This document shows positions 61,048 through 64,000 of a stretch of DNA of 64,000 nucleotides, piece after piece. Numbering within the stretch: position 1 is the first letter of the stretch; each line of letters opens with the position of its first letter. Made by a program: the position numbers and the translations under genes. The notes beneath the pieces are model-generated. The model worked only from the letters and a program-made list of their open reading frames with translations, had not been told where the DNA came from and did no database searches. This DNA comes from Nelumbo lutea (Eukaryota > Streptophyta > Magnoliopsida > Proteales > Nelumbonaceae), in the NCBI GenBank assembly GCA_022828595.1, contig JAKGHH010000004.1, positions 58,158,164 through 58,222,163 on the forward strand, in the 5' to 3' direction.

Positions 61048-61824
61048 CTTTTGTTCTCTAAGCTCCTCATATGGCATTAAATGAGTTCAAAGACTACTGC
61101 TTCAAAGTGTTCCTTCTGCATATAATCTGTGGGGGTAGTTTTGTAGTGCCCTTGTCCACCTTACCTGTGTTTCTTCCACTTTTTGAAATACTTTCTCTGG
61201 TTTTTTTTTTTTTTTTTTTTACAGTTAATGTATAGGAGTTCCTGGTATTTGGAGTTTTTAATAGCTATTGCCCATCTTATCCCATTCTTCTGTTCCTTCT
61301 CCTCCTAATCGTGTTTGCTCTTTCGACCCAAGTCCACACTCAACCTATATCCTGACACATACATACATGCATTGATAGGCCGAATAAACTGAAAATCCCC
61401 TCCAATTTATTGCTATTTATTAGGTGAATTCCAAGAGGGAATACACTGAGTGAGAGAAATCTTTGTAAGTGTGAGACTTTATTCTTGTGAATGATCCAAA
61501 CTTATCACAATTCATGAGGTTAAGGAAGCTGAATATGACTTTCACCATGACCAGCCCTAACTATATTCATGTGTACAATGCACTTGATTGAATAATTGAT
61601 AATCATTCAAGCTTGTTCACATCTGAATTGCTAATGCATGATGTTCAATAGTTGAAAAAGAGAAAAAGAAAGGGACAAAGTCCAAATGACTCCGCTGGCA
61701 TGAACTGGATAGTAAAACTTGCAGTTTATGACATGAGTCAGTCCCAACTCCACTATTCCGAGATGAATAGTAAAACTAGCAACTTGGAATATGAGTATTG
61801 TTATTTGCCTCAAGCTTGTGACCA
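61048..61824. other. Unassigned DNA
   Basis: Contains a T run at about 61201-61221 and no supported gene. The frames at 61631-61849 and 61652-62032 arise from or run into the adjacent minisatellite. Confidence 0.5.
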
Positions 61825-62030
61825 GTGTGAGATGGAGCATAAAATGCACTCACACAAAAAAAAAAAAAAAGAAAAAGAAGAAAGAAGCAAATACCCATGT
61901 GAGATGGAGCATAAAATGCACTCACACACAAAAAAAAAAATAGAGAAAAGAAAAAGAAGAAAGAAGCAAATACCCCGTGTGAGATGGAGCATAAAATGCA
62001 CTCACACCCAAAAAAAAGGGGAAAGAAAAT
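61825..62030. repeat. Three-copy minisatellite, unit 72-80 bp
   Basis: The start 'tgtgagatggagcataaaat' recurs at 61826, 61898 and 61978. Each copy begins with a small imperfect palindrome (gtgtgag or tgtgag ... ctcacac) and is followed by an A-rich spacer with 'gaaaaagaagaaagaagc'. Copies 1 and 2 keep the spacer; copy 3 is cut short. The A run length varies between copies, suggesting replication slippage. Confidence 0.93.
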
Positions 62031-62367
62031 AAAATTTTGGTGACGGCTGAGGTTCAAAGGGACAAAATGTTGTTGAACACTCGATGAGGTGCAGTGACAG
62101 ATTTGAGACCAAGCTCAAAGTAAGGGTTAAATTTGGTGGTCAAGGAGCTGATTTATATATTGAATGGAAGTGAATGCTGGGGCATGAAAATTTTCATATT
62201 CTCCCCTTCCTTGACTCTTATGTATGTGATAAGAATGACAATTCAGAGTTTCCCAACCACTCAATGTATTCTCATCCTAGAATTCATCCGGTAAATGGTA
62301 ATAATAAGGGGGGATGATCAGTTTATGGTTGAGGTCTTTGCTTACACAGGTATCCCAACCACTCAAT
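62031..62367. other. Unassigned spacer before the second CT-rich block
   Basis: Mixed sequence with no recognisable gene. The phrase 'cccaaccactcaatg' occurs twice (near 62250 and 62353), the second copy right at the boundary with the CT-rich repeat. Confidence 0.5.
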
Positions 62368-64000
62368 GGGTGGGGTAGTTTGGATATTTATTTATATTAA
62401 TTTAAATTATTCATTTATTTATTTGACAAAATTAATTAAATTATCCATGAGGAAATTCTTTTTTTCTATCTCATTTTCTTTCCTAATTATTTATATATTT
62501 ATGTTATTAAGTTAAAAATATTTATTGAATTTACTAAATTATTACTTTTATTGACAAATTATTTCTCTCTCTCTCCCTCTCCCTCTCCAAGTTAGATATT
62601 TAGGGTTGTCAATGGGTTGGGTTTAGATCTAGATAGTTAGTAAACTATAGATTTTATTTATTTACTTAACTAAATTATGCAACTAATTAATGATTTAAAT
62701 TATGAACAAATTATTTCTCTTTCTCTCTCTCTTTATAAAATGGATTAGTTTTGGTGTCAGATAGGTTGTACATGTCTTGTCCCAATAATAACTGAAATTT
62801 TATTTCTTTATTTATTTGTTTTAATAGATTAAATAAATTACTTTCCATAAATTATTATTTAAGCTTGACCAATATTTACGGTTGTTAATGGTTCGTGTTT
62901 GATTCTAGATTGCTTGGACTAGTCTTGCACCAATAATAAGTGAATATTTATTTATTTATTTTATTAAAGTTAATTATTGATTGATTTATCTATTTACAAA
63001 ATTAAGTAAATTATTATACATAGATTTCTATTTACTTAATTTACTGAATTCTTTAATTAATTAATTAATCAATTATTATCCTAACAAATTATTTTTCTCA
63101 CTTCCCGGAACTTATAGCAATCGATAAATTTATTTATTTATTTATTTTAGTAAACCAAATTAATTTTTCTCTCTTTTTTACCGCTTCGTGTCTAATATTT
63201 AGGGTTTTCTTATTTATATGACAAAATTAATTAAATTATTATCCATGAGGAAATTCTTTATTCTCTCTCATTATTTATATTCTCTCTCTTTCTCTCCCCC
63301 CCCCCTCGAGCCTAATATTTAGAGCTCTCAATTGGATAGGTATCGGTTGGGATTAAACCTTTTTATTGGTTAGGCCACGTTCATGCCATGCCTTCCCTTT
63401 ATATCAATAAATGAATCGTAATTACGAATTGCGAAAAGGAAATTTTTATTCTTTGTTTCTCTCTCATTTTCTAGTAATCTCTTTTTAATAAACATGTAAC
63501 TAGTTACCCATCATACAAGGGAACCATTGGCCTTACCTCCCTCAATCGTGCAATCTCTCTCTCTAGGTGAGTTAGCTTGTTATTTTTGCCTCTATTCTAG
63601 AGCTTATCAATTTTTTTAAGTAATTACTTTCCAATTTTGCTACTATATGTAACTAGCAAAAGTGGTTTCTGACCATAATTACTCTCACTCTCTCCCTCCC
63701 CCCCAATCTAATATTTATAGCTATCAATTGGATAGGTAATGGTTGGGATTAAACCTTTTCATTGGTCAGGCCACGTACGGGCTAGGCTTTGCCTTTATAT
63801 CAACACAACTAATTCAAGCCCAAGTCAAAGCCCGGGCCAACCATCAGGCCTAGATTTTGAGCTCATGCCCGACCATCATATAATGCGCGGATTGCGAATT
63901 GGAAATTTAATTCTTTTCTTAAAAAATTATTTCTCTCTCTCTCTCTCTCTTCGAGTAAGATATAGGGTTGTCAATGGGTTGGGTTTAGATCTAGATAGCT
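62368..64000. repeat. Second copy of the CT-rich repeat block
   Basis: From 'gggtggggtagtttggatat' onward this matches 32142-33930 in the same order and orientation. The offset is about 30.22 kb at the start (32541 against 62761), falling to about 30.07 kb at the right edge because of small indels. It runs off the window end. Divergence is modest, with different microsatellite lengths and some short deletions (for example near 63116 compared with 32872). Confidence 0.92.

Noticed and set aside
61652..62032. Lysine-rich 126-residue frame
   Set aside because: It is produced by the A-rich minisatellite, with repeated KKKK segments at the repeat period.

Overview
The window looks like repeat-dominated nuclear DNA from a flowering plant, probably a dicot. 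The evidence is low GC, plant-type Ty3/gypsy protein remnants, Mutator-like and hAT-like elements with intact target-site duplications, a plant fimbrin pseudogene with intron-like gaps, and a fragment resembling the plant-specific QWRF (DUF566) family. No complete, convincingly functional protein-coding gene was found. Family names come from recognising motifs by eye; no database was searched.

Layout. (1) 1-31744: a tandem array of a noncoding monomer of about 1.3 kb. Monomers run in one orientation up to about 6481 and are inverted from there to 31744. The inverted part has a higher-order period of about 6.4-6.75 kb, seen in three consecutive copies, with shared deletion monomers and a mosaic patch. 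(2) 31745-35605: a second AT-rich, CT-microsatellite-rich repeat family with internal direct repeats. Its 32.1-33.9 kb part recurs in the same orientation at 62.37-64.0 kb. (3) 35606-37880: a decayed, internally deleted Ty3/gypsy element on the minus strand (gag, zinc knuckle, protease, integrase tail). (4) 37880-41150: unassigned DNA with a degenerate ~295-bp tandem duplication and a 28-A tract. (5) 41161-44120: a Mutator-like element with long inverted termini and a perfect 9-bp target duplication. It holds QWRF-like exon fragments (a Pack-MULE) and was itself hit by the 3' end of a retroelement of the same family as in (3). (6) 44485-50981: a candidate composite terminal-inverted-repeat element containing a second Mutator-like element, a 301-bp hAT MITE and a 3.07-kb near-palindrome; an 857-bp hAT element sits on its right boundary. 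(7) 51853-57604: unassigned DNA, a small Mutator-like MITE and a LINE 3' fragment. (8) 58081-59304: a fimbrin pseudogene made of four recognisable exons. (9) 59305-62360: a LINE-like or retroposed tail and a three-copy minisatellite, then the second copy of family (2).

The features do not form a pathway. They read as a history of satellite amplification and inversion, nested transposition and gene-fragment capture. The observations most worth following up are the inverted higher-order satellite, the Pack-MULE, the large palindrome and the nested stack, each of which can be dated relative to the others from its junctions.
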